A stretch of DNA of 33,111 bases from Moraxellaceae bacterium (GCA_031119205.1 JAVHYF010000044.1:1-33111), one strand, 5' to 3'; shown: positions 16,531 to 26,432, counted from the stretch's first letter. The notes: generated by a model not told the origin, from the sequence alone. Numbers and translations are program-made.

Positions 16531-19374
16531 ATGGACTGGATCAGGATTCGCGGGGCCCGCACCCACAACCTCAAGAACATCAGCGTCGACCTGCCGCGCA
16601 ACCAGCTGACGGTCATCACCGGACTGTCCGGCTCGGGCAAGAGCTCGCTGGCTTTCGACACGCTGTACGCGGAAGGCCAGCGCCGCTACGTGGAAAGCCT
16701 GTCCGCCTACGCCCGCCAGTTCCTGCAGCTGATGGAAAAGCCGGACGTGGACCTGATCGAGGGTCTGTCGCCGGCCATCTCCATCGAGCAGAAGGCCACC
16801 AGCCACAACCCGCGCTCCACCGTGGGCACGGTGACCGAGATCCACGACTACCTGCGCCTGCTCTATGCGCGCGCCGGCACGCCGCATTGCCCCGACCACC
16901 ATCTGCCGCTGGAGGCCCAGACCGTCTCGCAGATGGTCGACCACGTATTGGCCTTGCCCGAAGGCACGGCGCTGATGATCCTCGCGCCGGTGGTGGCCGA
17001 TCGCAAGGGAACGCATGAGGAGTTGATCGCCGAGCTACGCGCACAGGGCTTCGTGCGCCTGCGCGTGAATGGCGAAATCGTGGAGATCGATGCCCTGCCT
17101 GCGCTGGCGAAGAACAGCAAGCACAGCATCGACGTCGTGGTGGACCGCATCAAGCTGCGTCCCGACTCCCGCCAGCGTCTCGCCGAGAGCTTCGAGACCG
17201 CACTCGCGCATGCAGAGGGACGCGCCATCGCGATGGAAATGGACGGCGGCAAGGAGCATGTCTTCTCCGCGCGCTACGCCTGCCCCGTCTGCGGTTTTGC
17301 CGTGCAGGAACTGGAACCCCGCCTGTTCTCGTTCAACAACCCGGTCGGCGCCTGCCCGAGCTGCGATGGTCTGGGCACCCAGGAGTTCTTCGACCCGACA
17401 CGTGTCGTAGCCCATCCCGAGCTGTCGCTGTCAGCGGGCGCCATCCGCGGCTGGGACCGCCGCAACCAGTTCTACTTCCAGATGCTGCAGAGCCTGGCGA
17501 CCGGCTATGGCTTCGACATCGACCAGTCCTTCGAGGCACTCGACGACAACGCGCGCGAAGTCATCCTGCATGGATCCGGCACGCGGAAGCTCCCGTTCAA
17601 GTACCTGTCGGAATCCGGCCGCACCGTCACGAAAGAGCACAGCTTCGAAGGCATCATCCCCAACCTCGAACGCCGCTACCGCGAAACGGATTCGATCGTC
17701 GTGCGCGAGGAGCTGGCCAAGTATCGTTCCAACCGGCCCTGCCCGATCTGCGCGGGCAGCCGGCTGCGCCGCGAAGCGCGCTTCGTGCTGATCGGCGAGC
17801 GCTCGCTGCCGGAGATCAGCATACTTTCCATCGCGGATTGCCAACAGTTTTTCGACGGCCTGCAACTCAGCGGCCATCGCGCGCAGATCGCCGACAAGAT
17901 CGTGCGTGAGATCGCCGTTCGCCTGCAGTTCCTCGTCGACGTCGGCCTCGACTATCTGAGCCTGCATCGCTCGGCCGACACGCTGTCCGGCGGTGAGGCG
18001 CAGCGCATCCGCCTGGCCTCCCAGATCGGCTCCGGCCTCACCGGCGTCATGTACGTGCTCGACGAGCCCTCCATTGGCCTGCATCAGCGCGACAACGACC
18101 GTTTGCTGGACACCCTGCGCCGCTTGCGCGATCTCGGCAATACCGTAATCGTCGTGGAGCACGACGAGGATGCCATCCGCATGGCCGATCACGTCATCGA
18201 CATGGGTCCCGCAGCAGGCGAGCACGGCGGTCAGGTGGTCGCGAGTGGCAGCCCGCAAGAGGTGATCGATCATCCCGATTCGGTCACCGGCGCCTACCTG
18301 TCCGGACGCAAGGTCATCGCGGTGCCGGAGAAGCGCGGCAAGCCGGATGCGGAACGCATGCTGCGCATCACCGGAGCGCGTGGCAACAATCTCAAGAACG
18401 TCACCCTGGAGATCCCGGTAGGCCTGTTCACCTGTGTGACCGGCGTCTCGGGATCGGGCAAGTCCACGCTGGTCAACGACACGCTGTACGCCATGGCCGC
18501 GCGCAATCTCTACGGCTCGTCCACCGACCCGGCGCCACATGACGAGATCGCCGGACTGGAGTTCTTCGACAAGGTCATCAACGTCGACCAGTCTCCCATC
18601 GGCCGTACGCCACGCTCTAACCCGGCGACCTACACCGGCTTGCTGACGCCGATCCGCGAGCTCTTCGCCGGTGTGCCTGAAGCGCGCGGCCGCGGCTACG
18701 GCCCGGGCCGTTTCTCGTTCAACGTCAAGGGCGGTCGCTGCGAAGCCTGTCAGGGCGACGGCATGATCAAGGTGGAGATGCACTTCCTGCCTGACGTGTT
18801 CGTACCCTGCGACGTCTGCCACGGCCGCCGCTACAACCGCGAGACGCTGGAGATCCGCTACAAGGGCAAGACCATTGCCGACGTACTGGACATGACGGTG
18901 GAAGAAGCCCAGCGCTTCTTCGACGCCGTGCCGACGGTCGCGCGCAAGCTCGACACGCTGATGGAGGTGGGCCTCGGCTACATCCGCCTCGGCCAGAGCG
19001 CCACCACCCTGTCCGGCGGTGAGGCACAGCGCGTCAAACTCGCGCTAGAACTCTCGAAGCGCGATACCGGCCGCACCCTGTTCATTCTCGACGAGCCAAC
19101 CACCGGCCTGCATTTCCACGACATCGAGCTGCTGCTGACCGTGCTGCACCGCTTGCGCGATCACGGCAACACCATCGTGGTCATCGAGCACAACCTGGAT
19201 GTCATCAAGACCGCTGACTGGATCGTCGACCTCGGACCGCAGGGCGGCGCCGGTGGCGGACAGATCCTGGTTTCCGGCACACCGGAAGAGGTGGCTGCCA
19301 ATACTGCAAGCCATACCGGGCATTACCTGGCGCGCACCCTGGCCGCAGCCGGGGCCTCTGTTCCTGCGGGCTGA
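16531..19374 (+). CDS. uvrA: Excinuclease ABC subunit A
   Basis: The ATG at 16531 gives 947 residues starting [14 protein letters not shown], the family's usual start; the frame is open to 16474, but that part would overlap the promoter. Two ABC ATPase modules are visible: Walker A GLSGSGKS at 31-38 and GVSGSGKS at 638-645, LSGGEAQR signatures at about 485 and 827, and DEPSIGLH and DEPTTGLH Walker B regions. Zinc-binding Cys sets are C251/C254/C275/C278 and C737/C740/C760/C763. UvrA scans DNA for bulky damage with UvrB in nucleotide excision repair. The gene converges on rplQ at a bidirectional terminator. Confidence 0.98.
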   Translation: MDWIRIRGARTHNLKNISVDLPRNQLTVITGLSGSGKSSLAFDTLYAEGQRRYVESLSAYARQFLQLMEKPDVDLIEGLSPAISIEQKATSHNPRSTVGTVTEIHDYLRLLYARAGTPHCPDHHLPLEAQTVSQMVDHVLALPEGTALMILAPVVADRKGTHEELIAELRAQGFVRLRVNGEIVEIDALPALAKNSKHSIDVVVDRIKLRPDSRQRLAESFETALAHAEGRAIAMEMDGGKEHVFSARYACPVCGFAVQELEPRLFSFNNPVGACPSCDGLGTQEFFDPTRVVAHPELSLSAGAIRGWDRRNQFYFQMLQSLATGYGFDIDQSFEALDDNAREVILHGSGTRKLPFKYLSESGRTVTKEHSFEGIIPNLERRYRETDSIVVREELAKYRSNRPCPICAGSRLRREARFVLIGERSLPEISILSIADCQQFFDGLQLSGHRAQIADKIVREIAVRLQFLVDVGLDYLSLHRSADTLSGGEAQRIRLASQIGSGLTGVMYVLDEPSIGLHQRDNDRLLDTLRRLRDLGNTVIVVEHDEDAIRMADHVIDMGPAAGEHGGQVVASGSPQEVIDHPDSVTGAYLSGRKVIAVPEKRGKPDAERMLRITGARGNNLKNVTLEIPVGLFTCVTGVSGSGKSTLVNDTLYAMAARNLYGSSTDPAPHDEIAGLEFFDKVINVDQSPIGRTPRSNPATYTGLLTPIRELFAGVPEARGRGYGPGRFSFNVKGGRCEACQGDGMIKVEMHFLPDVFVPCDVCHGRRYNRETLEIRYKGKTIADVLDMTVEEAQRFFDAVPTVARKLDTLMEVGLGYIRLGQSATTLSGGEAQRVKLALELSKRDTGRTLFILDEPTTGLHFHDIELLLTVLHRLRDHGNTIVVIEHNLDVIKTADWIVDLGPQGGAGGGQILVSGTPEEVAANTASHTGHYLARTLAAAGASVPAG

Positions 19375-19419
19375 TCGATCACACCGCGCCCCGGCCTGCC
19401 CGGCCGGCGGTACAAACAC

Positions 19420-19447
19420 AAAAAGCCCGCTGATCGCGGGCTTTTTT
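19420..19447. terminator. Bidirectional intrinsic terminator between uvrA and rplQ
   Basis: AAAAAGCCCGC-TGATC-GCGGGCTTTTTT has a 7-base GC-rich stem with A and T tracts on both sides. It terminates uvrA on the plus strand and the ribosomal alpha-type operon on the minus strand. Confidence 0.95.
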
Positions 19448-19468
19448 GTTGAGGCTTCGCTTCCTGCC

Positions 19469-19486
19469 GGCAGCCGGAAGGCTGCC
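19469..19486. other. Second hairpin just after rplQ
   Basis: GGCAGCC-GGAA-GGCTGCC is a perfect 7-base stem with a stable GNRA-type GGAA loop on the plus strand (TTCC on the minus strand), 10 bases after the rplQ stop. No T-tract follows directly. It may stabilise the operon's 3' end ahead of the main terminator. Confidence 0.55.
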
Positions 19487-19496
19487 GCGGGACCAC

Positions 19497-19880
19497 TTAC
19501 GCTGCGTCGGCCACGTCCGCTTCCGGACGGTCCAGCAGTTCGACGTAAGCCATCGGAGCATTGTCGCCGACGCGGAAGCCGCACTTCAAGATGCGCAGGT
19601 AGCCACCATTGCGGCCAGCGTAGCGCGGACCCAGCACTTCGAACACCTTGCCGACGATGTCGCGATCGCGGGTGCGGTCGAAAGCCAGACGGCGGTTCGC
19701 CAGACTGGGCTTCTTGCCCAGCGTGATCAGGGGTTCGACGACACGACGCAGTTCCTTGGCCTTCGGCAACGTGGTCTTGATGACCTCGTGCTTCAGCAGG
19801 GAGTTCGCCATGTTGCGCAGCATCGCCGAGCGATGTGCGCTAGTGCGGTTCAGTTTCCGCAGACCGTTACCGTGACGCAT
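19497..19880 (-). CDS. rplQ: 50S ribosomal protein L17
   Basis: The 127-residue protein begins [17 protein letters not shown], the universal L17 N-terminus, and carries [29 protein letters not shown]. It binds 23S rRNA near the exit side of the large subunit. It is the last gene of the minus-strand alpha-type unit, 26 bases after rpoA, as in most proteobacteria. The short Ala/Asp tail (ADVADAA) varies in the family. Confidence 0.98.
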   Translation of the reverse strand: MRHGNGLRKLNRTSAHRSAMLRNMANSLLKHEVIKTTLPKAKELRRVVEPLITLGKKPSLANRRLAFDRTRDRDIVGKVFEVLGPRYAGRNGGYLRILKCGFRVGDNAPMAYVELLDRPEADVADAA

Positions 19881-19906
19881 TTTTCTTTCCTATCTCTTTG
19901 CAAGCT

Positions 19907-20887
19907 TTAGCTGACTTTTTCCAGGCCAGCCGGCGGCCAGTTCTCGAGCTTCATGCCCAGCGTCAGGCCACGCGAAGCGAGAACGTCCTTGATTTCATTG
20001 AGCGACTTGCGGCCGAGGTTCGGCGTCTTCAGCAGCTCGGTCTCGGTGCGCTGGATCAGATCACCGATGTAATAGATGTTTTCGGCCTTCAGGCAGTTGG
20101 CCGAACGCACCGTCAGTTCCAGGTCGTCCACCGGGCGCAGCAGGATCGGATCGATGCTGGGCGCACGTTGCACTTCCTGAGCCACCGGCGTGCCTTCCAG
20201 GTCGGCGAACACCGACAGCTGATCCATCAACACGCGCGCGGCGTAGCGGATCGCTTCTTCCGGATCGACAGCACCGTTGGTTTCCAGATCGATGACCAGG
20301 CGATCCAGGTCGGTACGCTGCTCGACGCGAGCGCTTTCAACCTGATAGCTCACACGGCGAACCGGGCTGAACGAAGCGTCCAGCACGATACGGCCGATGA
20401 CCTTGTTGTCACCATTCAACGGACGCACATTGCCCGGCACGTAGCCGCGGCCCTGTTCGACCTTGATCTGCATGTCGATCTTGCCGCCCGGTGCCAGGTG
20501 AGCGATCACATGCTCCGGGTTGATGATCTCGACATCGTGAGTCGCTTCAATATCGCCCGCACGGACAACACCTTCGCCACTCTTGGACAGACGCAGTACC
20601 GTTTCACCACGGTTGTGCAGCTTCAGCACGACACCCTTCAGGTTCAGCAGGATGTCGACCACGTCTTCCCGCACGCCATCCAGCGTGGAGTACTCGTGCA
20701 GCACGCCGTCGATCGTCACTTCCGTCGGCGCGTAGCCAGGCAGCGACGACAGCAGGATGCGACGCAGGGCATTGCCCAGGGTATGACCGAAACCGCGTTC
20801 GAACGGCTCCATCACCACCACGGCGTGAACCGGGGAAATGCTCTGGACATCGATGATGCGGGGTTTCAGCAAATTACTACTCGCCAT
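19907..20887 (-). CDS. rpoA: DNA-directed RNA polymerase subunit alpha
   Basis: The 326-residue protein has the N-terminal dimerisation domain ([31 protein letters not shown]) at about 1-235 and the C-terminal domain at about 250-320 with [21 protein letters not shown], which includes the Arg that contacts UP elements and activators. It assembles the polymerase core. The end, [11 protein letters not shown], resembles betaproteobacterial RpoA from memory. The start has a GAGAGGGA ribosome site. Upstream, 202 bases without rpsD separate it from rpsK, which is unusual. Confidence 0.98.
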   Translation of the reverse strand: MASSNLLKPRIIDVQSISPVHAVVVMEPFERGFGHTLGNALRRILLSSLPGYAPTEVTIDGVLHEYSTLDGVREDVVDILLNLKGVVLKLHNRGETVLRLSKSGEGVVRAGDIEATHDVEIINPEHVIAHLAPGGKIDMQIKVEQGRGYVPGNVRPLNGDNKVIGRIVLDASFSPVRRVSYQVESARVEQRTDLDRLVIDLETNGAVDPEEAIRYAARVLMDQLSVFADLEGTPVAQEVQRAPSIDPILLRPVDDLELTVRSANCLKAENIYYIGDLIQRTETELLKTPNLGRKSLNEIKDVLASRGLTLGMKLENWPPAGLEKVS

Positions 20888-21089
20888 TGACGATCCCTCT
20901 CTTCAGCACGAGATTCGCAGGTTAGCGCCAGTGTCAGCCGACCATGAGCTCGTTGGCAGTCGGCGACAACTCGATGCGGTAAATCCTTTGTGTGCTTATG
21001 CCGGCAGCGGCATTGTTTCCGGGCTCTCGGAAACCAGCACGGCTCGCGAACCAGCTACTTGCAGGTCGCGAGCCTGACTCTTGCCTGCG
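20888..21089 (-). other. Structured rpsK-rpoA intergenic region in place of rpsD
   Basis: Most proteobacteria carry rpsD (S4, ~206 codons) here; no frame of that length or start is present. The minus strand shows three inverted repeats in transcription order: 21074-21041 (9-base stem GGCTCGCGA/TCGCGAGCC plus two more pairs past a bulge), 21034-21015 (GTTTCCG-6-CGGAAAC) and 20964-20937 (GCCGAC-16-GTCGGC). A short minus-strand frame reads RIELSPTANELMVG and stops. It recalls the RSDLSADINEHLIV part of the E. coli S4 C-terminus (identical at R, L, S, N, E). No T-tract follows the stems, so transcription into rpoA is probably not terminated. Whether this is a relic, a regulatory RNA element or an assembly join is open. 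Confidence 0.6.
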
Positions 21090-21479
21090 TCAGATACGAC
21101 GACGCTTGGGCGGGCGGCAACCGTTGTGCGGAACCGGCGTGATGTCCGTGATCGAGGTGATCTTCAGACCCAGCGCGTTCAATGCACGCACAGCGGACTC
21201 GCGACCCGGGCCCGGGCCCTTGATGCGCACTTCCAGGTTCTTCACGCCACATTCCTGGGCTACCTTGCCGGCAGCTTCGGCGGCGACCTGAGCGGCAAAC
21301 GGGGTGCTCTTGCGCGAGCCCTTGAAGCCTGCGCCACCCGACGTCGCCCACGACAGGGCATTGCCCTGACGGTCGGTGATCGTGATGATCGTGTTGTTGA
21401 AGGACGCGTGCACGTGGGCAATGCCCTCGGCAACGTTCTTTTTGACCTTCTTGCGGACCTTCGCAGCAGTCTTAGCCAT
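21090..21479 (-). CDS. rpsK: 30S ribosomal protein S11
   Basis: The 129-residue protein is colinear with S11: [60 protein letters not shown] and the basic end [10 protein letters not shown]. It forms part of the 30S platform and the mRNA exit region with S7 and S18. It lies 7 bases after rpsM. The next gene should be rpsD, but a 202-base structured gap follows instead. Confidence 0.98.
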   Translation of the reverse strand: MAKTAAKVRKKVKKNVAEGIAHVHASFNNTIITITDRQGNALSWATSGGAGFKGSRKSTPFAAQVAAEAAGKVAQECGVKNLEVRIKGPGPGRESAVRALNALGLKITSITDITPVPHNGCRPPKRRRI

Positions 21480-21486
21480 GTTCTAA

Positions 21487-21852
21487 TTAACCCTTCTTGC
21501 CAGCCATAGTCTTGCGCGGACCCTTGCGAGTACGGGCATTGGTACGGGTACGCTGACCGCGCACCGGCAGGCCACGGCGGTGACGGACACCGCGGTAGCA
21601 ACCGAGGTCCATCAGACGCTTGATGTTCATGGTGATCTCACGACGCAGATCACCCTCGACGGTGAACTTGCCCACCTCATCACGCAGACGTTCCATCTGG
21701 TCTTCGGTCAGGTCTTTCATCTTTGCGCTGCGCGGCACGGAGGCTGCGTCGCAGATCTTCTGGGCACGGGTACGGCCAATGCCGTAGATGGAAGTCAGCG
21801 CGACTTCCGCGTGCTTGTGATTCGGGATGTTGACACCAGCAATCCGGGCCAT
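21487..21852 (-). CDS. rpsM: 30S ribosomal protein S13
   Basis: The 121-residue protein begins [22 protein letters not shown] and ends with the basic tail [14 protein letters not shown] that contacts P-site t[14 protein letters not shown] is the helix-hairpin-helix region, and [19 protein letters not shown] is the core signature. It sits in the 30S head and bridges to L5. It is the first gene of the alpha-type unit, just after a promoter with a perfect -10. Confidence 0.98.
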   Translation of the reverse strand: MARIAGVNIPNHKHAEVALTSIYGIGRTRAQKICDAASVPRSAKMKDLTEDQMERLRDEVGKFTVEGDLRREITMNIKRLMDLGCYRGVRHRRGLPVRGQRTRTNARTRKGPRKTMAGKKG

Positions 21853-21899
21853 GAGCTCAACCTTTAATTACACGAACGCCGCAAAAAGCGAAACGTTAG

Positions 21900-21928
21900 A
21901 TTATACGACAACAGCAACCGCGCCTCAA
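21900..21928 (-). promoter_or_regulatory. Promoter of the rpsM-rpsK-rpoA-rplQ unit
   Basis: On the minus strand, TTGAGG (21928-21923), a 17-base spacer and a perfect TATAAT (21905-21900). The -35 overlaps the rpmJ stop codon. Transcription would start near 21893, leaving about 40 bases of leader with a weak hairpin (21875-21897) before rpsM. Confidence 0.8.
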
Positions 21929-22038
21929 CCCTGGCGCTGCTTGTGGCGCGGATCTTCGCAGATCACACGCACCACACCCTTGCGACGGATCACTTTGCAC
22001 TTGCGGCAGATCCGCTTCACGGAAGCTTGCACTCTCAT
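21925..22038 (-). CDS. rpmJ: 50S ribosomal protein L36
   Basis: This small gene encodes 37 residues, [20 protein letters not shown] and onward to HKQRQG. The zinc ligands are C11, C14, C27 and H32, the zinc-binding (C+) form of L36. It is a late-assembling 50S protein near the peptidyl-transferase region. It lies 29 bases after infA, and a promoter -35 for rpsM overlaps its stop. The start has AGGAGTGA a few bases upstream. Confidence 0.96.
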   Translation of the reverse strand: MRVQASVKRICRKCKVIRRKGVVRVICEDPRHKQRQG

Positions 22039-22067
22039 TTCATCACTCCTCAAAAACCCAGCTGACT

Positions 22068-22289
22068 TCAGTTCTTCGAGCGGAACACGATGCGACCTTT
22101 GGACAGGTCATAAGGCGTCAGCTGAACGGTCACTTTATCCCCCGGCAGGATGCGGATGTAGTGCATGCGCATCTTCCCGGAGATATGACCCAAAACCACA
22201 TGACCATTTTCGAGTTTGACCTTGAAGGTCGCGTTCGGCAGGTTCTCGGTCACTTCGCCCTGCATTTCGATGACATCTTCCTTGCTCAT
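22068..22289 (-). CDS. infA: Translation initiation factor IF-1
   Basis: The 73-residue single OB-fold protein reads [20 protein letters not shown] and [29 protein letters not shown], typical of IF-1. It occupies the ribosomal A site and helps IF-2 and IF-3 select initiator tRNA. It lies 6 bases after secY and before rpmJ. That position is usual in Betaproteobacteria and Firmicutes, whereas E. coli has infA elsewhere, so it is a useful taxonomic clue. Confidence 0.98.
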   Translation of the reverse strand: MSKEDVIEMQGEVTENLPNATFKVKLENGHVVLGHISGKMRMHYIRILPGDKVTVQLTPYDLSKGRIVFRSKN

Positions 22290-22295
22290 CGACTT

Positions 22296-23624
22296 TCACT
22301 TCGCAGGTAACCCGAAGCCACCTTTGAAATTGGCCTTCTTCAGCAGGCTCTCGTACTGATGAGACATGATGTACGCCTGCACCTGCGTCATGAAGTCCAT
22401 GGTTACCACGACGATGATCAGCAGCGAGGTTCCGCCGAAGTAGAAAGGCACCTGCCACTTCAGGATCAGGAACTCGGGGATCAAACACACCGCCGTGATG
22501 TACGCCGCACCGATCAGGGTCAGGCGCATCAGGATCTTGTCGATGTACTTCGCAGTCTGGTCACCAGGCCGGATGCCCGGCACGAAGGCCCCGCTCTTCT
22601 TCAGGTTGTCCGCGGTTTCCTTCGAATTGAAGACAAGCGCGGTATAGAAGAAGCAGAAGAACACGATCGCGGCCGAGTACAGCAGGATATAGATCGGCTG
22701 ACCTGGCGACAGCGTGGCGGAGATGTCCCGCAACCAGCGCATGCTTTCCGACGAACCGAACCACTGTGCAGCCGTCGCCGGGAACAGGATGATCGACGAT
22801 GCAAAGATCGGCGGAATCACACCTGCCATGTTCAGCTTCAGCGGCAGATGCGAGCTCTGGCCACCGTACACCTTGTTGCCGACCTGACGCTTGGCGTAGT
22901 TCACCAAGATCTTGCGCTGACCACGTTCCACGAACACCACGAACGCGGTCACCAGCGACACAAGCGCAACGATGAACAGTGCCCACAGCGGATGGATCGC
23001 TCCAGTACGCACCAGCTCCAACAGGCCGCCGATCGCACTCGGCAAACCGGCCGCGATACCCGCAAAGATGATGATCGAGATGCCGTTGCCCAGACCGCGC
23101 TCGGTGATCTGCTCACCCAGCCACATCAGGAACATCGTGCCCGACACCAGCGTCGTTACCGCGGTCAGACGGAACATGACACCCGGATCGGTCACCAGAC
23201 CCGGTTGCTGCTCCAGCGCGATCGAAATACCGACAGCCTGGAACAAGGCCAGCACCACCGTGAAGTAGCGCGTGTACTGCGTGATCTTGCGGCGCCCTGC
23301 TTCACCCTCTTTCTTCAGCGCTTCCAGCTGCGGCGAAGCAATCGCCAGCAACTGCATGATGATCGACGCCGAGATGTACGGCATGATCCCCAGCGCGAAG
23401 ATCGTGAAACGCGACAGCGCACCGCCCGAGAACAGGTTGAACACGCCGAGGATGCCGCCCTTCTGTGAATCGAAGAGACGGGCCAGCTCGTTCGGGTCGA
23501 TACCCGGCACGGGGATGTGCGCGCCGATCCGATAGACGATCAATGCGCCCAGCAGGAACCACAGCCGGCGCTTCAGATCGTCGTATCGTCCGGTCTTGCC
23601 GAGGACTCCAGGTTGCGTCGCCAC
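22296..23624 (-). CDS. secY: Protein translocase subunit SecY
   Basis: The 442-residue hydrophobic protein has ten predicted membrane helices. The two SecY signatures are visible: [22 protein letters not shown] in the first helix and plug region, and [19 protein letters not shown]. The cytosolic loop with [25 protein letters not shown] binds ribosome and SecA in the family. It forms the SecYEG channel for secretion and membrane insertion. It follows rplO by 23 bases in the spc unit. Confidence 0.98.
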   Translation of the reverse strand: MATQPGVLGKTGRYDDLKRRLWFLLGALIVYRIGAHIPVPGIDPNELARLFDSQKGGILGVFNLFSGGALSRFTIFALGIMPYISASIIMQLLAIASPQLEALKKEGEAGRRKITQYTRYFTVVLALFQAVGISIALEQQPGLVTDPGVMFRLTAVTTLVSGTMFLMWLGEQITERGLGNGISIIIFAGIAAGLPSAIGGLLELVRTGAIHPLWALFIVALVSLVTAFVVFVERGQRKILVNYAKRQVGNKVYGGQSSHLPLKLNMAGVIPPIFASSIILFPATAAQWFGSSESMRWLRDISATLSPGQPIYILLYSAAIVFFCFFYTALVFNSKETADNLKKSGAFVPGIRPGDQTAKYIDKILMRLTLIGAAYITAVCLIPEFLILKWQVPFYFGGTSLLIIVVVTMDFMTQVQAYIMSHQYESLLKKANFKGGFGLPAK

Positions 23625-23647
23625 TTAGCGTCAGCCCCAGTCAGTAC

Positions 23648-24082
23648 TTATTCAGCCACGGAACCGCCGGCCGCCTCGATGGCAGCACGAGCGCCCTTGG
23701 TTGCACCGATGCCGCGCAGCACAACCTTACGGGAGATCTCACCCGACAGGATCACTTTGGCGGACAGCGCGTCGATCGCTACGATGCCGGCTTGCTTCAG
23801 CGCCAGCAGATCGATGTCTTCGATCGGCAGTTGCTGGATTTCCGACAGACGCACTTCGACGTTGCGGGCAGCCGTCAGCGACACGAAGCCACGCTTCGGC
23901 AGACGACGCTGCAGCGGCATCTGACCGCCTTCGAAACCGACCTTGTGGAAACCACCGGCGCGGGACTTCTGACCCTTGTGGCCGCGGCCGCAGGTCTTGC
24001 CCAAGCCGCTGCCGATACCACGACCGACGCGGCGGCGCGACTTCTTGGAGCCCTCACCGGGCTTGATGGTGTTCAGTTCCAT
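23648..24082 (-). CDS. rplO: 50S ribosomal protein L15
   Basis: The ATG at 24082 gives 144 residues starting [20 protein letters not shown]; an upstream in-frame codon would overlap rpmD. The Gly/Arg-rich extension [22 protein letters not shown] penetrates 23S rRNA, and [18 protein letters not shown] is the family signature. It lies 2 bases after the rpmD stop. Confidence 0.97.
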   Translation of the reverse strand: MELNTIKPGEGSKKSRRRVGRGIGSGLGKTCGRGHKGQKSRAGGFHKVGFEGGQMPLQRRLPKRGFVSLTAARNVEVRLSEIQQLPIEDIDLLALKQAGIVAIDALSAKVILSGEISRKVVLRGIGATKGARAAIEAAGGSVAE

Positions 24083-24084
24083 GC

Positions 24085-24267
24085 TCAGGACTCCCACTTC
24101 ACCAGGTAAGCCACCTTGTTCACCATGCCACGCACGGCCGGGGTGTCTTCCAGTTCAACAGTGTGGTTCACACGACGCAGGCCCAGGCCACGCACGGTGG
24201 CGCGGTGATCCTGCTTGGTGCCGATCAGGCCCTTGACGAGCGTGACGCGAATCTTCTTGTCAGCCAT
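24085..24267 (-). CDS. rpmD: 50S ribosomal protein L30
   Basis: The 60-residue protein, [20 protein letters not shown] through [10 protein letters not shown], matches bacterial L30 in length and in the motif [29 protein letters not shown]. The start is fixed by the ATG 2 bases after the rpsE stop; a longer open frame reads back into rpsE and is not used. L30 is a small 23S rRNA-binding protein near the central protuberance. Confidence 0.97.
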   Translation of the reverse strand: MADKKIRVTLVKGLIGTKQDHRATVRGLGLRRVNHTVELEDTPAVRGMVNKVAYLVKWES

Positions 24268-24269
24268 GA

Positions 24270-24794
24270 TTAACCCCGGATTTCTTCGACGGTCTTGCCG
24301 CGCTTGGCTGCGATCTGGGCCGGCGTGCTGGTGGCGTACAGACCATTCAGCGTGGCGCGAACCACGTTGTACGGGTTGGTCGAGCCGATGCACTTGGCGA
24401 TCACGTCAGTCACGCCCATCACTTCGAAGACAGCGCGCATGGCGCCGCCCGCGATGATGCCGGTACCGGTCGGAGCCGGTTGCATCAGCACCACGGCTGC
24501 GCCGTGCTTGCCGATCACCGTGTGCTGCAGGGTGCCGTTACGCAGGGCGACCTTGGCCATCTTGCGACGGGCTTCGTCCATCGCCTTCTGCACCGCCACC
24601 GGCACTTCGCGCGACTTGCCCTTGCCCATGCCGACGGCGCCATCGCCATCACCGACCACGGTGAGCGCGGCAAAACCCAGGATCCGGCCGCCCTTCACCA
24701 CCTTGGTGACGCGGTTGACCGACACCATCTTTTCGCGCAAGCCGTCGTCACGTTCCTCGGACGCCTGCACCTTCTTGGTTTGCTGTTTAGCCAT
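24270..24794 (-). CDS. rpsE: 30S ribosomal protein S5
   Basis: The ATG at 24794 ([19 protein letters not shown]) gives 174 residues; a GTG one codon earlier is ignored. The double-stranded RNA-binding domain contains [19 protein letters not shown], and [21 protein letters not shown] and [16 protein letters not shown] follow. S5 shapes decoding fidelity and mRNA entry, together with S4 in known ribosomes. It matters here because the S4 gene is missing from its usual site. Confidence 0.97.
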   Translation of the reverse strand: MAKQQTKKVQASEERDDGLREKMVSVNRVTKVVKGGRILGFAALTVVGDGDGAVGMGKGKSREVPVAVQKAMDEARRKMAKVALRNGTLQHTVIGKHGAAVVLMQPAPTGTGIIAGGAMRAVFEVMGVTDVIAKCIGSTNPYNVVRATLNGLYATSTPAQIAAKRGKTVEEIRG

Positions 24795-24805
24795 CACTCA
24801 CTCGC

Positions 24806-25159
24806 TTAGAACTTGAGCCCGCCTTCACGCGCGGCTTCCGCCAGCGCCTTCACGCGACCGTGGTACTGGAAGCCGGCACGATCGAATGCGACCGTCTCGA
24901 CACCTGCCGCCTTGGCGCGCTCGGCAATCAGCTTGCCGACGACCTGGGCCGCACCGACGTTGCCGCCGTTGCTGACTTGCGACTTCACGTCCGCTTCGAC
25001 CGTGGAGGCCGTCGCCAGCACCTTGCCACCGTCGGCCGAAATGACCTGGGCGTAGATGTGCAGGTTGGAACGGAACACGGTCAGACGAACCGTCTTCATC
25101 TCCGCGATACGGGCGCGGGTTTTGCGCGCACGGCGCAGACGAGATTCCTTCTTGTTCAT
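24806..25159 (-). CDS. rplR: 50S ribosomal protein L18
   Basis: The 117-residue protein begins [20 protein letters not shown], basic and arginine-rich, and has [44 protein letters not shown] and the C-terminal [26 protein letters not shown]. It binds 5S rRNA with L5 in the central protuberance. Spacing is 11 bases to both rplF and rpsE, typical of one transcript. Confidence 0.98.
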   Translation of the reverse strand: MNKKESRLRRARKTRARIAEMKTVRLTVFRSNLHIYAQVISADGGKVLATASTVEADVKSQVSNGGNVGAAQVVGKLIAERAKAAGVETVAFDRAGFQYHGRVKALAEAAREGGLKF

Positions 25160-25170
25160 AGCCGTCCGCC

Positions 25171-25704
25171 TTACTTCTTCTTGGTTTCCTTGATGACCAC
25201 CACCTCATCCGCGTAGCGGACGCCCTTGCCCTTGTAGGGCTCGGGAGCGCGGTAAGCACGCACTTCGGCGGCCACCTGGCCAACCTGCTGCTTGTCCACA
25301 CCCTTGATGATGATCTCGGTCTGGCTAGGCGTCTCCACCTTCACGCCAGCGGGCATCTGGTGCACCACAGGGTGCGAGAAGCCCAGCGTGAGGTTCAGCT
25401 TGTCGCCTTGAGCCTGGGCACGATAGCCCACGCCCACCAGGTTCAGCTTACGCTCGAAGCCCTTGCTCACGCCGATGACCATATTGTTCACCAGCGCGCG
25501 GGTCGTACCGGACAGTGCATTGCCGTTGACACCACCCGCCACCGCCTTGAAGACCAGGCTCGTGCCTTCCTTCTCGACGCTCACGGACGGGTGCAGGCGC
25601 TGCTTCAGCGAACCCAGCGGACCCTTCACGGTCAGCTCGCCGGACGCGATGTTCGCATCCACGCCAGCCGGCAGCACTACGGGGTTTTTAGCTACGCGTG
25701 ACAT
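25171..25704 (-). CDS. rplF: 50S ribosomal protein L6
   Basis: The 177-residue protein, [19 protein letters not shown], contains the two tandem L6 folds and the family signature [11 protein letters not shown] near the end. L6 lies by the sarcin-ricin loop, where elongation factors bind. It is 12 bases after rpsH in the spc order. Confidence 0.98.
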   Translation of the reverse strand: MSRVAKNPVVLPAGVDANIASGELTVKGPLGSLKQRLHPSVSVEKEGTSLVFKAVAGGVNGNALSGTTRALVNNMVIGVSKGFERKLNLVGVGYRAQAQGDKLNLTLGFSHPVVHQMPAGVKVETPSQTEIIIKGVDKQQVGQVAAEVRAYRAPEPYKGKGVRYADEVVVIKETKKK

Positions 25705-25716
25705 ATCGGTCTCTCC

Positions 25717-26112
25717 TTACGCCACGATGCACAGCACTTCGCCGCCGACGTTCTGCGAACGGGCACGGCGATCGGTCATCACACCACGCGGCGTCGACAC
25801 GATGGCAACACCCAGGCCATTCATGACGCGCGGCAGGTCATTGCTGCCCTTGTACACGCGCAGGCCGGGCGTGCTCACACGCTCGATGCGGTCAATGACC
25901 GGGCGACCAGCGTAGTACTTCAGTGCGATGTCGAGCACGCGCTCGGCACCATCACCACGCACCACGAAATCTTCCACATAGCCTTCGTCCTTCAGCACAG
26001 CTGCAATGGCAGCCTTCAGCTTGGACGCCGGCATCACCACCGAGCTCTTCTGCGATGCTTGCGCATTGCGGATGCGCGTCAGCATGTCGGCGATCGGATC
26101 GGACATACTCAT
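25717..26112 (-). CDS. rpsH: 30S ribosomal protein S8
   Basis: The 131-residue protein starts [18 protein letters not shown], like E. coli S8 ([18 protein letters not shown]), and ends with [26 protein letters not shown]. It binds helix 21 of 16S rRNA. In E. coli S8 also represses the spc operon by binding the rplE region of the mRNA. I did not identify such a site here. Confidence 0.98.
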   Translation of the reverse strand: MSMSDPIADMLTRIRNAQASQKSSVVMPASKLKAAIAAVLKDEGYVEDFVVRGDGAERVLDIALKYYAGRPVIDRIERVSTPGLRVYKGSNDLPRVMNGLGVAIVSTPRGVMTDRRARSQNVGGEVLCIVA

Positions 26113-26126
26113 ATTTCTATACCCCC

Positions 26127-26432
26127 TTACCAGCTCGCCTTGGTCATGCCAGGCACTTCACCGCGGAATGCAACTTCACGCAGCTTGTTGCGGCACAGAC
26201 CGAACTTGCGGAACACGCCACGCGGACGACCGGTCAGCTCGCAGCGATTACGCTGGCGCGACGGGCTGGAGTTGCGCGGCAGCGCATTGAACTTCTGACG
26301 CGCTTCTGCACGCTCTTCGTCGGACTTGTTCACGTCTTCAAAGATCGCCTTCAGCTGAGCACGCTTGGCGGCGTACTTCGCCACCGTCTTGGCACGCTTT
26401 TCTTCGCGATTGATCAAAGCCAGTTTTGCCAT
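26127..26432 (-). CDS. rpsN: 30S ribosomal protein S14, long zinc-free form
   Basis: The ATG at 26432 gives 101 residues, [20 protein letters not shown], with [24 protein letters not shown]. Only two Cys are present, without CxxC pairs, so this is the long zinc-independent type usual in proteobacteria. The in-frame upstream codons overlap rplE and are rejected. It lies 7 bases after rplE. Confidence 0.97.
   Translation of the reverse strand: MAKLALINREEKRAKTVAKYAAKRAQLKAIFEDVNKSDEERAEARQKFNALPRNSSPSRQRNRCELTGRPRGVFRKFGLCRNKLREVAFRGEVPGMTKASW

Noticed and set aside
14234-16609. 791-codon plus-strand frame opposite the regulator, ssb and MFS genes
   Set aside because: The opposite strand has three clear genes; this translation is Arg/His/Gln-rich low-complexity shadow.
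17431-18822. 463-codon minus-strand frame inside uvrA
   Set aside because: It lies wholly within a textbook uvrA frame on the plus strand and has no ribosome site or domain.
19898-20890. 330-codon plus-strand frame opposite rpoA
   Set aside because: It is the shadow of the rpoA reading frame, with no homology-like motifs.
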